From Pseudofrankia sp. DC12 (GTDB lineage Bacteria > Actinomycetota > Actinomycetes > Frankiales > Frankiaceae), in contig NZ_KQ031391.1 in assembly GCF_000966285.1 (NCBI RefSeq), positions 6,819,879 to 6,883,878 on the forward strand: a DNA stretch of 64,000 nt, read 5' to 3'. The first letter of the stretch is position 1. Every line of letters starts with the position of its first letter. The position numbers and the translations under genes are program-made. Positions 63,682 to 64,000 of this stretch are shown here, one piece after another. The notes beneath the pieces are model-generated. The model saw only the letters and a list, made by a program, of their open reading frames with translations. It did not search any database and had not been told where the DNA came from.

Positions 63682-63926
63682 CGCCCATTGACCCGAACTG
63701 GCTGACGACGACGACAGCACGGAGGGCAGCGAAAGCAGAACCAATCGCGGCTGCCAGGGTCACCGCTCGGTTCATGAGCTATCCCGCCCTCCGTGCCATC
63801 AGCCCGCTACCTGCAGCGGCTACGCGCGGTAATGCCGTTCTAGCAGCCCGGCGCCGGGGGGGTTCGAGGGCTTCTGCAGGAAGACCTGATCCGCCCACTC
63901 AGCAGGACTAAAATAAATCGTGCCAG
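63682..63926. other. Gap before the second IS30, no clear gene
   Basis: Nothing conserved. On the minus strand an ATG at about 63777 starts a 40-codon frame with a signal-like start (NRAVTLAAAIGSAFAALRA); too short to call. Confidence 0.35.
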
Positions 63927-64000
63927 GGCGGAATCAAGCGGTCATGGCGACACATGACTTTCCAGCAGCTCGGTAAAGACCTCGAGCGGCGTCGCCCATT
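63927..64000 (-). mobile_element. IS30-family insertion sequence, copy 2 (cut by window edge)
   Basis: From 63927 the sequence is the exact reverse complement of the right end of the IS30 at 54480-55563 (corresponding to 55490-55563), including the 25-bp terminal repeat. It is inverted relative to copy 1, with the same end facing inward. Confidence 0.95.
63942..64000 (-). CDS. IS30 transposase, C-terminal end only
   Basis: The last codons (ATPLEVFTELLESHVSP, stop at 63942-63944) are identical to those of the first IS30 copy. The remainder lies beyond the window. Confidence 0.9.
   Translation of the reverse strand, partial: WATPLEVFTELLESHVSP

Noticed and set aside
63678..63911. 77-codon plus-strand frame after the sigma partner gene
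   Set aside because: No ribosome site, Arg/Ala-rich composition and no recognisable motif.

Overview
This is very GC-rich DNA with frequent GTG starts and long antisense shadow frames. The gene order in the left two thirds follows two conserved actinobacterial blocks. Together with the composition and the heavy IS load on the right, this points to a Frankia-like member of the Frankiales. That assignment comes from gene content and style, not from a database match.

Left part (about 1-20.5 kb). An FtsK/SpoIIIE-type ATPase runs off the left edge and is divergent from a small HAD-type phosphatase. A decayed drrA-drrB exporter remnant follows. Next is a conserved minus-strand block, read from high to low coordinates: CDP-alcohol phosphatidyltransferase, fused GDP-mannose pyrophosphorylase/phosphomannomutase-like protein, DUF881, small basic protein, DUF881, GcvH, zinc-ribbon FHA protein, MerR, bifunctional-nuclease-domain protein, MerR. 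This matches the mycobacterial pgsA2-gcvH-garA-Rv1828-Rv1829-Rv1830 order as I remember it. Upstream are an NlpC/P60 cell-wall hydrolase behind a c-di-AMP (ydaO) riboswitch, a sortase divergent from a small secreted protein with a sorting-like tail, two strong hairpins, and a tRNA-Pro with its terminator.

Middle part (about 20-36 kb). The second conserved block is parA, a site-2-protease-like protein with a degenerate motif, scpA, scpB, rluB, tyrA, cmk, plsC-like, der, all on the minus strand: chromosome segregation, ribosome and nucleotide housekeeping. Around it lie a metallo-beta-lactamase fold protein, a thioesterase, a LapA-domain protein, a DoxX protein and several gene wrecks. Near 36.4 kb a KshA-like Rieske oxygenase is divergent from a fused double acyl-CoA dehydrogenase, suggesting a steroid-type or related degradation pair. 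A DEAD-box helicase follows.

Right part (about 40.7-64 kb) is a graveyard and island. It holds a broken PIN-toxin/antitoxin pair joined to a McrB-like fragment, an rnpB 3'-end-like piece between 18-bp direct repeats, and IS elements of the ISAs1 (two), IS701-like, IS256 (two), IS4-like and IS30 (two) families. Between them are pieces of a polymorphic toxin locus: YD repeat, Hint, AHH-type toxin tail and a small gene in the immunity position. Two IS30 copies in inverted orientation enclose about 8.4 kb with a truncated membrane protein gene, a DinB-like protein, a MobF-type relaxase/helicase and an ECF sigma factor with its partner membrane protein. This could be a composite, possibly mobilizable unit.
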